The position numbers and the translations under genes were made by a program. A stretch of 64,000 nucleotides of DNA from Helicobacter pylori (GTDB taxonomy: Bacteria > Campylobacterota > Campylobacteria > Campylobacterales > Helicobacteraceae), in assembly GCF_016755635.1 (NCBI RefSeq), contig NZ_CP051500.1, forward strand, positions 1 to 64,000, given 5' to 3'. Shown in pieces: positions 48,460 through 57,701 of this stretch. The notes below the pieces were generated by a model, which was given only the letters and a program-made list of their open reading frames with translations, did no database searches and was not told where the DNA came from. Position 1 is the first letter of the stretch, and the number at the start of each line of letters is the position of its first letter.

Positions 48460-49158
48460 TTAAAACAGATTCAAACGCTTTTGTGCGGTTTGAAAATATT
48501 CTTTTTCTGATTCTATACCGATAAAATTCCGTTCTAAATTTTTGCACGCTAAGCCGGTGGTGCCGCTCCCCATGAAAGGATCTAGCACGATGTCATTAGG
48601 GTTTGTGTGGATGGAAATGATTTTTTCCATTAAGGCTAGGCTTTTTTGCGTGGGGTGTTTCACTCTTTCAAGCCCGCTCACCACAGGGCTTTTTAAGATC
48701 AAAGGCCGCAAATATTTTTCATTTTTGGGTTTGTTAAACACCCATTTAGCTTTCTTTTTAACCGCCCATAGGGCAAATTCCGTGTCTTGGACATAGCGCC
48801 GGTGGATGTTTCTTGGCATTGGATTATTTTTAACCCATTGGATAAAGTCTTTGACCACAAAGCCGTTTTCTTCTAAAAAATCAGCGATATAGCTTATAAA
48901 CCTGTAAGAGCAAAAAATCACCATGCAGCCGTTTGGATTGACTAAGGGGGCGTAGCGCTTGATCCATTCTAAAAGCTTGAAATTTTTATCCCATTCCCCA
49001 AAATCTATGCCTTGCCTTTTAGCGCTCTTTAGGGTGGAAAAATTGTTTTTAACCGAAATGTTATAAGGAGGATCCGTGATGATCGCATCCACTTTTAAAT
49101 TTTGCCGGTAAAAATCTTTGATGATTTCAAAAGCGTCAGCGTGATGGATTTGTATCAT
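48460..49158 (-). CDS. Adenine-N6 DNA methyltransferase, beta class (M.HpyAVIA-like)
   Basis: A 232-residue methyltransferase. Motif IV DPPY is at residues 29-32 and the SAM-binding motif FMGSGTTG at 195-202; this order defines the beta class. By locus (HP0050) it corresponds to the enzyme reported to make m6A in GAGG, but specificity cannot be read from sequence. It starts within the stop of the C5 methyltransferase gene (ATGA). No restriction endonuclease gene is present next to it here, so it would act as an orphan. Confidence 0.9.
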   Translation of the reverse strand: MIQIHHADAFEIIKDFYRQNLKVDAIITDPPYNISVKNNFSTLKSAKRQGIDFGEWDKNFKLLEWIKRYAPLVNPNGCMVIFCSYRFISYIADFLEENGFVVKDFIQWVKNNPMPRNIHRRYVQDTEFALWAVKKKAKWVFNKPKNEKYLRPLILKSPVVSGLERVKHPTQKSLALMEKIISIHTNPNDIVLDPFMGSGTTGLACKNLERNFIGIESEKEYFQTAQKRLNLF

Positions 49159-50601
49159 TTTCTTAAGTTTTTTAAGATCGCTTTGCCTAAAGCTAGGGCT
49201 AGAAGAGGAGGCACAGCGTTACCGATTTGCTTGCAAACGCTCGTTTTATTGCCATAAAAGATATAATTATCGCTAAAACTTTGTATCCTGGCGGCTTCTC
49301 TGGGCGTGATAGAGCGGTGCAATTCGGGGTGGGAGTTGGTGCCGTTGCTGGGAGTGTCAAAGCGTGTGTCTATGGTGGGGCTGATTTTATTCCAATTTAA
49401 GCGCCCCCATGTGCTTTTGAATTGCTGTTTGCCATGCAAGTTTTTAGGCAAGCATTCTTTGCCTTGCTCTTTATTGATGAGTTTTAATTTCTCTAAAGCG
49501 GCTTGCGAGTGGTTGGTGGCTTGGTGGTTGTATAATTTAGGGCTATCTTTTCGCATTAAGGCTTGATAGTTTGATTGGACAGGGTTTAAATAATCGCTCT
49601 CAAACGCCCCCTCATTAGAACAAAGATAGGCCAAATCGCTTATGGCATCTTGAACATTCACGCTTTGAGAAGGCTCTAAAAGATTGAAATCAAAACTGAA
49701 ACGACTAGCCCCTACAATAAACGCTCTCTCTCTGTTTTGAGGCACGCCATAATCTGAAACATTTAAGACAATCTTATTACCGACCATTCTATGAGGCTTT
49801 TTGTTTAATTCTGTATTCTCAAACGCGCTTTGTCCTTCTTTTAAATCCTTAATCCATTCTTGCATATGCTTTGGATAAGTTCTAAAACTATGATAAAAAT
49901 CTGCGCTATCATACTCGCCCCAAAGTAAGTGGTTTTAACGAGCCTATCACTTCTTTTAAGGTTTTTTCTTGTTTGAAATCAGGAAAAAATTCTAACGCAC
50001 TTGTAAAATCTTTAAACTCTTTACAAACCCCTATCACTAAAGTTCTTGTTCGGCTTGAATTAGCTCCAAAATTTTTAAAATTGATTACCTCATCATAGAG
50101 CCTATAATCGCCACTCAAATTTTGCTCTATCATAGATCCTATTTCTAGCAAATTGTCATTTTTGTCTATACAACCTGTTTTATAAAAACTAGGGACATTT
50201 TCTAAAATAAAAAATCTGGGTTTGATTTGTTTAATCAAATCAACGCTCTCAATAACCAAAGAATTCCGTTTGATTTCATCGTTTTTCTTTTTATGATTGG
50301 CCACACTCATGCCTTGACAAGGTGGGGTTGCTACCACTAAATCAACCCTATCATTACCAAATTTTTTAGAATAAAATCCAATTTGTTTTAAAATTTTTTC
50401 TTTTGTTTCTGGCTTTTTAATATCCCCACTAATGTAGCTTTCATCTAGTTTGCATTTGCGATTGATCCTTTGGATATTCAAGCGTTTTTCTAAAATTTCA
50501 TTGGTAGCAACGCATTCAAACCCCTCTTCTAAAAGCCCATAGCACCCCACTCCTGCCCCAGAAAATAAAGAAATATAGGTTAAGGTTTGATTAAAGAGCA
50601 T
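49155..50601 (-). pseudogene. Cytosine-C5 DNA methyltransferase, chimeric and frameshifted
   Basis: Two frames make up one broken gene. The first (50601-49909) has SAM motif I (SLFSGAGVG), the catalytic PPCQ loop with Cys95, ENV, and a motif VIII (SSRTRTLVIG). It ends GRV-stop at a GGGG (49918-49921). Dropping one G continues in frame as GEYDSADFYHSFRTYPKH into the second frame (to 49155). That part has another motif VIII (GVPQNRER), plus IX and X (REAARIQSF, QIGNAVPPLLA). One C5 enzyme needs only one motif VIII, so the 3' part seems to come from a different methyltransferase gene. The upstream half resembles the family with a DxxHxFRxYP...PHR target domain. Confidence 0.8.
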
Positions 50602-50641
50602 AGGGGGATTTAAGGATTAAACCAAACTCATTTGAAGCGTT

Positions 50642-52132
50642 TTAATGTCTCAAGCTCTCAATTTCTTTAAGCATGGTTTCAAAAGCCTCTTTAGTGCCTG
50701 CTCGCACGCTAGAAAACAAACTAAACACAACAATGGCTATGCTCGCTACAATAAAGCCCGGAACGATTTCATAAATATCCAAAAAGCTTTTGCCAAATTT
50801 ATCGTATAAAATCACCGTGCTAGCCCCAGAGAGCATGCCAGCAATCGCGCCAATGCGCGTCATTCTTGACCAAAAAAGCGAGAATAAAATCACAGAGCCA
50901 AAGCTCGCGCCAAAGCCAGCCCATGCGTAACTCACGATGCTGAGAATACTGGCGTTTCTATCCGTTGAAATGAAAAAAGCGATGCAAGCCACTCCTAAAA
51001 CCGAAAGCCTAGAAATAACCATCACTAATTTTTGCGGAGCATCTTTATTGAAAATCGTCGCATAGAAGTCTTCAGCAATGGTAGAAGAGCTTACAAGCAG
51101 TTGTGAACTGGCCGTGCTCATCACCGCCGCTAAAATCGCGCTCAATAAAATGCCTGTGATCCAAGGGTTAAAGAGCAATTGACTCATCACAATGAAAATC
51201 TTTTCAGGGTCTTCTAAACTCAAATCAAATTTATGCACATACGCAACGCCTAAAAGCCCCATAGCGCATGCCCCAATCAAAGAAATAACCATCCAAGAAA
51301 TCCCAATAGTGGTCGCTTTAGGGACATCTTTAATGGAGCGGATAGACATGAAACGCACTAAAATATGGGGTTGCCCAAAATAGCCTAACCCCCAAGCAAG
51401 GCTTGAAATAATGGCGACCATGCTAGAGCCTTGCAAGAAAGAAAGGTTTTCAGGCTTGATTTCTCTAATGATTTTAATCCCTTCTCCAATCCCTCCAAGA
51501 TGGATTATCATAACGACTGGAACCACGATTAAAGCGCTCATCATCAAAAGCCCTTGAATCAAATCCGTCCAACACACCGCCTTATACCCCCCTAAAAAGG
51601 TGTAAGAGACAATAATCAGCGTGCCAATGCTTAAAGCGTAGGTGTATTGAATGCCAAAGGTCGCTTCAAAGAGTTTAGCCCCACTCACCAACCCTGAAGA
51701 AATGTAAAAAATAAAAAAGATCAAAATCACAAAAGCTGAAATCAAGCGCAAAATGTGTCTGTCATCGCTAAAGCGCGTTTCAAAATAATCTGAAATGGTG
51801 ATGGAATTAGCGATCACGCTCGTATAAATGCGTAAGCGTTTAGCCACAAAAACCCAGTTAATGAGCGCGCCCAAACTCAACCCTATGGCGATGTGTGAAT
51901 TGATTAAGCCCCCCACATATAAAGCTCCGGGTAATCCCATTAGAAGCCACCCGCTCATGTCGCTCGCTCCCGCGCTCAAAGCGCTAATGATAGGGCCCAT
52001 AGAACGATCGCCTAAGAAATAATCTTCAGTCGTTTCGTTTTGTTTGTAAAAATAAAAACCAATATAGAGCATTAACAGCGAATAAACGACAAACATCGTA
52101 ACAATAGGGGTGCTTAAAACAACATGTCCCAT
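50642..52132 (-). CDS. putP: Sodium/proline symporter PutP
   Basis: A 496-residue transporter of the sodium:solute symporter family with about 13 membrane segments. [20 protein letters not shown] (the Na+ site region with the conserved Ser/Asp) and [19 protein letters not shown] are family signatures. It lies downstream of putA on the same strand, 26 bases away, and supplies proline for it. Proline is an important carbon and energy source for H. pylori in gastric juice. Confidence 0.96.
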   Translation of the reverse strand: MGHVVLSTPIVTMFVVYSLLMLYIGFYFYKQNETTEDYFLGDRSMGPIISALSAGASDMSGWLLMGLPGALYVGGLINSHIAIGLSLGALINWVFVAKRLRIYTSVIANSITISDYFETRFSDDRHILRLISAFVILIFFIFYISSGLVSGAKLFEATFGIQYTYALSIGTLIIVSYTFLGGYKAVCWTDLIQGLLMMSALIVVPVVMIIHLGGIGEGIKIIREIKPENLSFLQGSSMVAIISSLAWGLGYFGQPHILVRFMSIRSIKDVPKATTIGISWMVISLIGACAMGLLGVAYVHKFDLSLEDPEKIFIVMSQLLFNPWITGILLSAILAAVMSTASSQLLVSSSTIAEDFYATIFNKDAPQKLVMVISRLSVLGVACIAFFISTDRNASILSIVSYAWAGFGASFGSVILFSLFWSRMTRIGAIAGMLSGASTVILYDKFGKSFLDIYEIVPGFIVASIAIVVFSLFSSVRAGTKEAFETMLKEIESLRH

Positions 52133-52158
52133 TTTGATCTCCTTATTTAATACAATAT

Positions 52159-55100
52159 TTATTTTTCAGCACAGCATGATTTGTGGCAAGTTGGTTGCCT
52201 TAAAACCCTTGAGCCTAAATTCCCGTAACGATGATAAGAGATGCTAACCGATCGCTCTAAGTGGTAATACAGCAATTCAAAACGCCCGTTCAAGCAGGGT
52301 TTAGCCGTGGCTAAAACAATCCCTAAGGCGCTTGCTTGTTCATGCAATAAATCCAAATCGCTTTTTAAATAACGGACACGATTGAAAGCGTTCAGTTTCT
52401 CGCTAAATTTTTGCAAGCTTTCATAAACAATGGGGGCGTTTGCTCGGAGCGCTTTTAAGCATTCTAAGAAAAATGGTAAATCTTTGTTCGCTCGTTCGTT
52501 TTCTATGCTGAGCGTTAAAGGGATTTGAGGAATTAAACATGCCAAAGCAACGCCTAACATATCGCTTAAGGTGTCTTTTTCGGTGATGCGATAGCCCACG
52601 CTTTTAACTTTGGTGTAGGAAAAAAGGTTGTCTTCGCCTCTGATTTTGACATAGTCTTTAGCTTGGCTGAATTCATGCTTGTAATGATAAGCGTAACTCT
52701 TTGCCATAAAAATCGCGCGCTTCAACTCATGCGTGTGTTCATCATAGCCTTTTTGAGTCAAGCCCTCTAAAACTTCGCTTAAGGGGTTTTTCAGGGCGTT
52801 TTCATCTTCTTCTTCTTGGTGGGTATTCACAAATTGCGTGATATAGTTAAAAATGCCTACTTTTCTCCCAAACCCCACAGCGGATTTTTTAACCCCCCCA
52901 AAAGGCTGGCGCAAGACAATCGCTCCTGTGGTGGGTTTGTTGATATAGATATTACCGGCTTCAATGCGTTCTAAATAATATTCCCACTCCCTTTCGTCCA
53001 AAGACTCTAACGCGCTCGTCAGCCCGTAACCGGTAGAATTGACTATGTCTATCGCTTCGTCTAAATCTTGCGCTTTCATCACGGATAAAATGGGCGTAAA
53101 AAGCTCAGTTTGGTGCGTGAAATCGCCTTTTTTAGTGCCGTATTTGATGCTTGGCTTCATCAAATAGGGGTTATCATTGACAAAGCTTACCGGGATTTCG
53201 TAATTTTCATAGCTTTTCAATTCATCTATGGCTTTGATGACCTTTTTATTAGGCTTGTCCGCTAGAGCGCCGATTTTGTTTTTGAAATCAAAAGGATCGC
53301 CCACGCTAAGGCTTAGAGTCGCATCTATTAGAGTCTTTTTAAAGTTCTCATCTTCATAGACTTCTTTTTCCAACACTAAAAGCGAAGTGGCAGAGCATTT
53401 TTGCCCCGAATTGCTAAAAGCTGAATGGATAACATTCTTAATCGCTTGATCTCTGTCTGCCATTTTGCTCACAATGGTGGCGTTTTTACCGCCCGTTTCA
53501 GCGCTCAAGGCTAGAGTGGGGTTAGCTTCTAACATTTTGTAAGCGGTGTCTTCGCCCCCGGTTAAAATGGCAAACTGGATGCTTTCATCTTTTAAAAGGT
53601 GTTCGCTAATATCGCTCCCTTTAGAGGGCAGGTAAATGAGCGCATCTCTTGGCACGCCCGCATCCCAAAAGCACTCACAAAGCTTATAGCCGGTTACGCT
53701 AGACAAACTTGAGGGCTTGTAAATCACCCGATTGCCAGCGGCTAGGGGGGCAGCGATAGTGCCTACAGAAATGCCCACAGGGAAATTCCATGGGGCAATG
53801 ACCACACCCACGCCTTTGGGGGTGAATTGCGTTTTTGGGTTCTGCTCTTGTAACACCCTTAAACTATAAGGGTAAAACTCCAAAAAGTCAATGGCTTCGC
53901 TCACTTCAGCGTCCGTTTCAGCGAAAGTCTTACCCACTTCTAAAGCCGAAATCCCTATTAAATCGCCTCTTCTTTCTCTAAAAAGCTGAGCGGTTTGACT
54001 CAATAAAGCATGGATTTCTGTGAAGCTTTTTTGACTGAAATGACTCTTATCGCTTTTAGCCACTTCTAGAGCTTTTAAAATCGCTTCCTTATCCGCTAAA
54101 TGCACGCTAGCGATTTTTTTATGATGGATTTTATCAAAGACTTCTAAAGGGGTTAGATTGGGATCTTCAAACCTCCCATCTATTTCTGGGTAAAGCTCTA
54201 AAATAGGAGCGTTATGCATTTTATCGCGCACTTTTTTAGCCCATTCTCGGTTGGCTTTTAAAATAAAATCGGTATCGCTTTCGTTTTTAAAGGAGTGGTT
54301 TGGGTAGGTGGTATGACCGGTTTGTTTGGCGTTTCTGTCTTGGGTCCTGTGGGTAGCGTTGTCTAAAGTGGCGATTCCTTTAAGGCTGTTTAAAAAGCGT
54401 TGCTCTTGGTCTTTCCATTCGCTCGTGCCTACTTTGAGGTTGAAGAAAGCTTTCATGAAATTATCGCTTGAGGTGTTTTCGTCTAACCTCCTCACCAAGT
54501 AAGCGATCGCATTGTTAAAATGCGCTTCATCGCACACCGGCGCATAAAGAATGAGTTTGTGCATCTCTTTTAGTTCCTGGCTCGCTTGCAAGCTCATGCC
54601 CTCTAGCATTTCAAAGCTAAAATGCTCTAACACAACAGGGTCGTTAATGGCATGGATGCGCGTATAAATGTAAGCGATTTCAAAAATATTGTGGCTCGCT
54701 GCACCAATATGGATGTATTTATAATTATCGCCCTCTAAAACAAAATCCAGCATTTTATTGTAATTAGAGTCGGTGTCTTGCTTATTGGAAAATGTGGGTA
54801 ACGCCCAGTCTTTCATAGAAGCGATCGTCTCTTCGCTCTCCATGTTCGCCCCCTTAACAAAGCGGATTTTAATGGGCTTCAACCCTTTTAAAACCCTTTC
54901 TTTAGAAAAAGCATGCAGTTTTTTCAAATATTCATAAGAATCAGGGATATAGGCTTGCAGCACAATACCAGCGTTCAAATCAAATTTAGCGATGGATTCC
55001 ATAAAAGACTCCACCGTAAGCTCTAAATCCCTAAATTCCTCCATATCCAAATTGATGAATTTAGGCATGCCTTGCTTTTTTTCTTCTTCTAAAGCTAAGG

Positions 55101-55716
55101 CGTAAAGAGCGTCTAAGCGTTTGACAATCTCTTTTTTAGAGTATTCAAAATCAAGGATATTGATTTGAGAAAAAATCGTCGTGATTTTAATGGAAATGTA
55201 TTGGATGTAGTTGGATTTTAGGGCTTGAGAGTATTTTTCAAAACGCGCACTAGCTTCTTCTTCGCCTAAAACCTCTTCGCCAATAAAATTCACGTTCAAA
55301 ATGATTTTTTCATTCTTTCTTTTTAAAATCCGCTCTTTCAATCGGCTCTCTTCTTGATCCAAGACCATCGCTTTCGTGTCGCTTCTGATTTTATTGACAA
55401 AAAAAGGCACGCTCATATCAGGCAGCATTTTCCCAAAGCTCAAAAACCCCATTAAAAGCAATTTTTCAAACGGAGAAAAAATCTCACGGCTTTTGTATTT
55501 GTCTAAAACATGCTCAATCATTTCAAAGCGGGCTTTATTGTCCAAGCACCTGAAACTCCGATCCATAAGTTCTATGAGCATGACTTTGTTTTCAGGGTTG
55601 TTTAAAAGCTTTTGCATTTTAGAGTGGAACGCTTTTTCTTGCTCGCTCAAATGGTTACTGATACTATCTTGCAGTTTTTTAGCTAATTCTAATGAATCCT
55701 CAATGATTTTTTGCAT
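52159..55716 (-). CDS. putA: Bifunctional proline dehydrogenase / P5C dehydrogenase PutA
   Basis: A 1185-residue enzyme oxidising proline to glutamate. The proline dehydrogenase barrel spans roughly residues 100-440 ([32 protein letters not shown] and [15 protein letters not shown]). The aldehyde dehydrogenase domain includes [32 protein letters not shown] (catalytic Glu) and SGQKCSA (catalytic Cys). There is no N-terminal ribbon-helix-helix DNA-binding domain, so it is the non-regulatory type. The C-terminus ends with HKSCCAEK, an odd Cys-rich tip. It precedes putP. Confidence 0.96.
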   Translation of the reverse strand: MQKIIEDSLELAKKLQDSISNHLSEQEKAFHSKMQKLLNNPENKVMLIELMDRSFRCLDNKARFEMIEHVLDKYKSREIFSPFEKLLLMGFLSFGKMLPDMSVPFFVNKIRSDTKAMVLDQEESRLKERILKRKNEKIILNVNFIGEEVLGEEEASARFEKYSQALKSNYIQYISIKITTIFSQINILDFEYSKKEIVKRLDALYALALEEEKKQGMPKFINLDMEEFRDLELTVESFMESIAKFDLNAGIVLQAYIPDSYEYLKKLHAFSKERVLKGLKPIKIRFVKGANMESEETIASMKDWALPTFSNKQDTDSNYNKMLDFVLEGDNYKYIHIGAASHNIFEIAYIYTRIHAINDPVVLEHFSFEMLEGMSLQASQELKEMHKLILYAPVCDEAHFNNAIAYLVRRLDENTSSDNFMKAFFNLKVGTSEWKDQEQRFLNSLKGIATLDNATHRTQDRNAKQTGHTTYPNHSFKNESDTDFILKANREWAKKVRDKMHNAPILELYPEIDGRFEDPNLTPLEVFDKIHHKKIASVHLADKEAILKALEVAKSDKSHFSQKSFTEIHALLSQTAQLFRERRGDLIGISALEVGKTFAETDAEVSEAIDFLEFYPYSLRVLQEQNPKTQFTPKGVGVVIAPWNFPVGISVGTIAAPLAAGNRVIYKPSSLSSVTGYKLCECFWDAGVPRDALIYLPSKGSDISEHLLKDESIQFAILTGGEDTAYKMLEANPTLALSAETGGKNATIVSKMADRDQAIKNVIHSAFSNSGQKCSATSLLVLEKEVYEDENFKKTLIDATLSLSVGDPFDFKNKIGALADKPNKKVIKAIDELKSYENYEIPVSFVNDNPYLMKPSIKYGTKKGDFTHQTELFTPILSVMKAQDLDEAIDIVNSTGYGLTSALESLDEREWEYYLERIEAGNIYINKPTTGAIVLRQPFGGVKKSAVGFGRKVGIFNYITQFVNTHQEEEDENALKNPLSEVLEGLTQKGYDEHTHELKRAIFMAKSYAYHYKHEFSQAKDYVKIRGEDNLFSYTKVKSVGYRITEKDTLSDMLGVALACLIPQIPLTLSIENERANKDLPFFLECLKALRANAPIVYESLQKFSEKLNAFNRVRYLKSDLDLLHEQASALGIVLATAKPCLNGRFELLYYHLERSVSISYHRYGNLGSRVLRQPTCHKSCCAEK

Positions 55717-56037
55717 GAGCTTACCTTTTATTTAAGAATTTGGCTTGATTGTAGCATGTTTTAAGCGGGTGGCTTTAAGTCTTATGGGTTGGTAATGTTT
55801 TTTAATTTTAAATTTTGTTTTAGTGGTAATTAATTCTCATTCCAATCTGTTTGAGTTTATCACGCATTTTTACACAATGATAAGAATTTGAGTGATAATT
55901 TGTATTGTTTTTAGCTTCATTTACTTTTCGTTTAAAAATAAATTATAACATTCGCATCGTGTAATTTAAAACCATTGAACGAAACGATTTTAAATTAAAC
56001 GGATTTACAAAAAATTTTACAAAACAAAGGATATAAA
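55717..56037. other. AT-rich divergent region between putA and the small lipoprotein gene
   Basis: No gene is seen in about 320 bases. ATTCTCATT and AATGATAAGAATTTGAG can pair loosely and recall the AT-rich dyads bound by Fur or NikR, but I cannot match a consensus well. TATAACAT near 55946 may be the -10 of the lipoprotein gene and AAAGGATATAAA its ribosome site. Confidence 0.5.
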
Positions 56038-56247
56038 ATGAAAACAATTAAAAATGGTATTATGATTGGCACACTCGGTGCGTTGTTATTGAGCGGTTGT
56101 TCTAGCTTTGATACTCAGCGTTTCGCTTGTCTTCCTAAAGACCATTCTTCAAAAGACGCTTCTACCAAAAAAGAAGTGCAATACATGCCTAAGGGCTTTT
56201 TTGACCCTTATTCTTCTAACTTAAACCATTGGGATTCTACATTCTAG
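56038..56247 (+). CDS. Small lipoprotein of unknown function (HP0057-like)
   Basis: A 69-residue precursor: a basic start (KTIKNG), a hydrophobic core (GTLGALLLSGC), with lipobox LSGC placing Cys at residue 21. The mature peptide of about 49 residues contains KDHSSKDASTKKE and an aromatic C-terminus (FFDPYSSNLNHWDSTF). I do not recognise it. It is followed by an intergenic poly-G tract and the secretion-like cluster, but whether it belongs to that cluster is unclear. Confidence 0.75.
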   Translation: MKTIKNGIMIGTLGALLLSGCSSFDTQRFACLPKDHSSKDASTKKEVQYMPKGFFDPYSSNLNHWDSTF

Positions 56248-56273
56248 GGGTTTGTTAGAGGGGGCGAAAAAAA

Positions 56274-56282
56274 GGGGGGGGG
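56274..56282 (+). repeat. G9 homopolymer (after A7) upstream of the coiled-coil gene
   Basis: A7G9 at 56267-56282 sits 57 bases upstream of the -10 box at 56339, in a non-coding stretch. Its length is in the range that slips in H. pylori and could tune transcription. Confidence 0.85.
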
Positions 56283-56338
56283 AAATAAAGCTCATTTTAA
56301 ATTTTCTCAAATTACAATAACAATCTTTTTAACACTGA

Positions 56339-56354
56339 TATAATACAAAAGGAG
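56339..56354 (+). promoter_or_regulatory. -10 box and ribosome site deciding the ACG start of the coiled-coil gene
   Basis: TATAAT at 56339-56344 is followed by AAAAGGAG (56347-56354). Eight bases after the GGAG comes ACG (56363), in the frame of the long coiled-coil protein. There is no ATG, GTG or TTG in that frame until a GTG at 57107. Confidence 0.7.
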
Positions 56355-56362
56355 ATATTCTT

Positions 56363-57691
56363 ACGAGTGGCGCTCATATTGTAGAAAATACGAATAATGA
56401 AAAAATAGAAAAACCAAATATTTCAAATCCCACTGCTTTCGCCCCCACACCCCCCAATAATGAAGAGCTTTTAAAACTTGTTCGAGATCTTGCAGATCGC
56501 ATTAAAAAATTAGAAGATCTTAAATTAGAAGACTTTGAACCCCTTAGAAAAATCTCTCATCTTATAGACTCTTTCTTTTCGCTTGGAAAATCCTCTAACG
56601 ACACCCAAGAAAACTCAAAAGACGCTCAAGGAAGAGAGAAAGCGCTTAAAGAAATCCAAGAAGAAAACACCAAACTAAAAAATGAAAACACTGAGCTAAC
56701 TAACAAGATCACCGATTTATCAAAAGATAAAGACAATCTAGCTAAAGAAAACACTGAACTAAATAGAGAAAGAAATGATCTAGCTAGAGAAAAAGACAAT
56801 CTAGCTAAAGAAAAAACAGAACTGATTGAAAAAAATAAAGCTCTAACCACAGAAAAAGATAAACTAATTAAAGCAAACACCGAGCTGAAAACCGAAAAAG
56901 AAAATCTAACTAATCAGCTTAATGCATCACAAAAGCAAGCGAAAGAGTTAGAACAATCTCAGCAAGCTTTAAAAAATGAAAAAGCCGAGTTATCAAAAGA
57001 AAAAGAAAATCTAACTAAAGCAAACACCGAACTATATAGAGAAAGAAATGATCTAGCTAGAGAAAAAGAAAATCTAAACAATCAGCTTAATGCATCACAA
57101 AAGCAAGTGAAAGAGTTAGAACAATCTCAGCAAGTTTTAAAAAATGAAAAAGCCGAGTTATCAAAAGAAAAAGAAAATCTAACTAAAGCAAACACCGATC
57201 TGAAAACCGAAAATAACAAGCTCAACCACCAAGTTGTCGCGCTCACTAAAGAGCAGGGCAGCCTCAAACAAGAGCGAGCGCAATTGCAAGATGCGCATGG
57301 GTTTTTAGAAAAATTATGCGCTGATTTAGAAAAAGAAAACCAACGCCTAACCGACAAACTCAAAAAGTTAGAAAGCACTCAAAAAAATTTGGAAAACACT
57401 AACAATCAATTACGGCAGTCTTTAGAAAACTCTAACGCTCAATTAGCGCAAGCTAAAGAAAAAATAGCCGAAGAAAACACCGAGTTGGAGCGAGAAATCG
57501 CGCGCCTGAAGAGCTTAGAGACTATGGAAGAAAAAAGCAAACTGGACTTACACAACAGGCGTTTAGCGAGCGCAAACCAGGATTTAAAACGCCAAAACCG
57601 AAAATTAGAAGAAGAGAACATCGCTCTCAAAGAGAGGGCTTATGGCTTGAACGAGCAACTCTTCACATTGCAACCACAAAAACCACAATAA
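56363..57691 (+). CDS. Long coiled-coil protein with ACG in place of its start codon
   Basis: The frame is open from 56339 to TAA at 57691. From ACG at 56363 it encodes 442 residues. The first 90 or so include Pro/Asn-rich SGAHIVENTNNEKIEKP and FAPTPPNNEELLKLVRDLAD. The rest is almost unbroken heptad coiled coil rich in Lys, Glu, Asn and Leu, with two 56-residue repeats (8 heptads). No signal peptide or enzyme motif is visible. A GTG at 57107 would give only the last 194 residues, inside a repeat and without a ribosome site. ACG probably reflects mutation of ATG, making expression weak or off. A C6 run at 56450-56455 may be where the tract reported for HP0058 lies. The gene ends 10 bases before the Hsp70-fold gene. 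Confidence 0.75.
   Translation, partial: TSGAHIVENTNNEKIEKPNISNPTAFAPTPPNNEELLKLVRDLADRIKKLEDLKLEDFEPLRKISHLIDSFFSLGKSSNDTQENSKDAQGREKALKEIQEENTKLKNENTELTNKITDLSKDKDNLAKENTELNRERNDLAREKDNLAKEKTELIEKNKALTTEKDKLIKANTELKTEKENLTNQLNASQKQAKELEQSQQALKNEKAELSKEKENLTKANTELYRERNDLAREKENLNNQLNASQKQVKELEQSQQVLKNEKAELSKEKENLTKANTDLKTENNKLNHQVVALTKEQGSLKQERAQLQDAHGFLEKLCADLEKENQRLTDKLKKLESTQKNLENTNNQLRQSLENSNAQLAQAKEKIAEENTELEREIARLKSLETMEEKSKLDLHNRRLASANQDLKRQNRKLEEENIALKERAYGLNEQLFTLQPQKPQ
56886..57221 (+). repeat. 168-bp imperfect tandem repeat within the coiled-coil gene
   Basis: AATCAGCTTAATGCATCACA recurs at 56912 and 57080, a period of 168 bases or 56 codons. The long shared stretch then reads KQ(A/V)KELEQSQQ(A/V)LKNEKAELSK. 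Other modules also recur out of step, such as GAGAAAGAAATGATCTAGCT at 56765 and 57037. Such repeats allow the protein length to change in whole heptads. Confidence 0.85.
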
Positions 57692-57701
57692 AGGAAATAT
57701 C

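Noticed and set aside
55838-55900. Fur box upstream of the HP0057-like gene
   Set aside because: ATTCTCATT and GATAAGAATT only loosely fit the consensus and are too far apart to form one operator.
57107-57691. A 194-codon coiled-coil gene starting at GTG 57107
   Set aside because: The GTG is a variable codon inside the second repeat unit (GCG in the first) with no ribosome site; the frame is open far upstream to a proper promoter and ribosome site.
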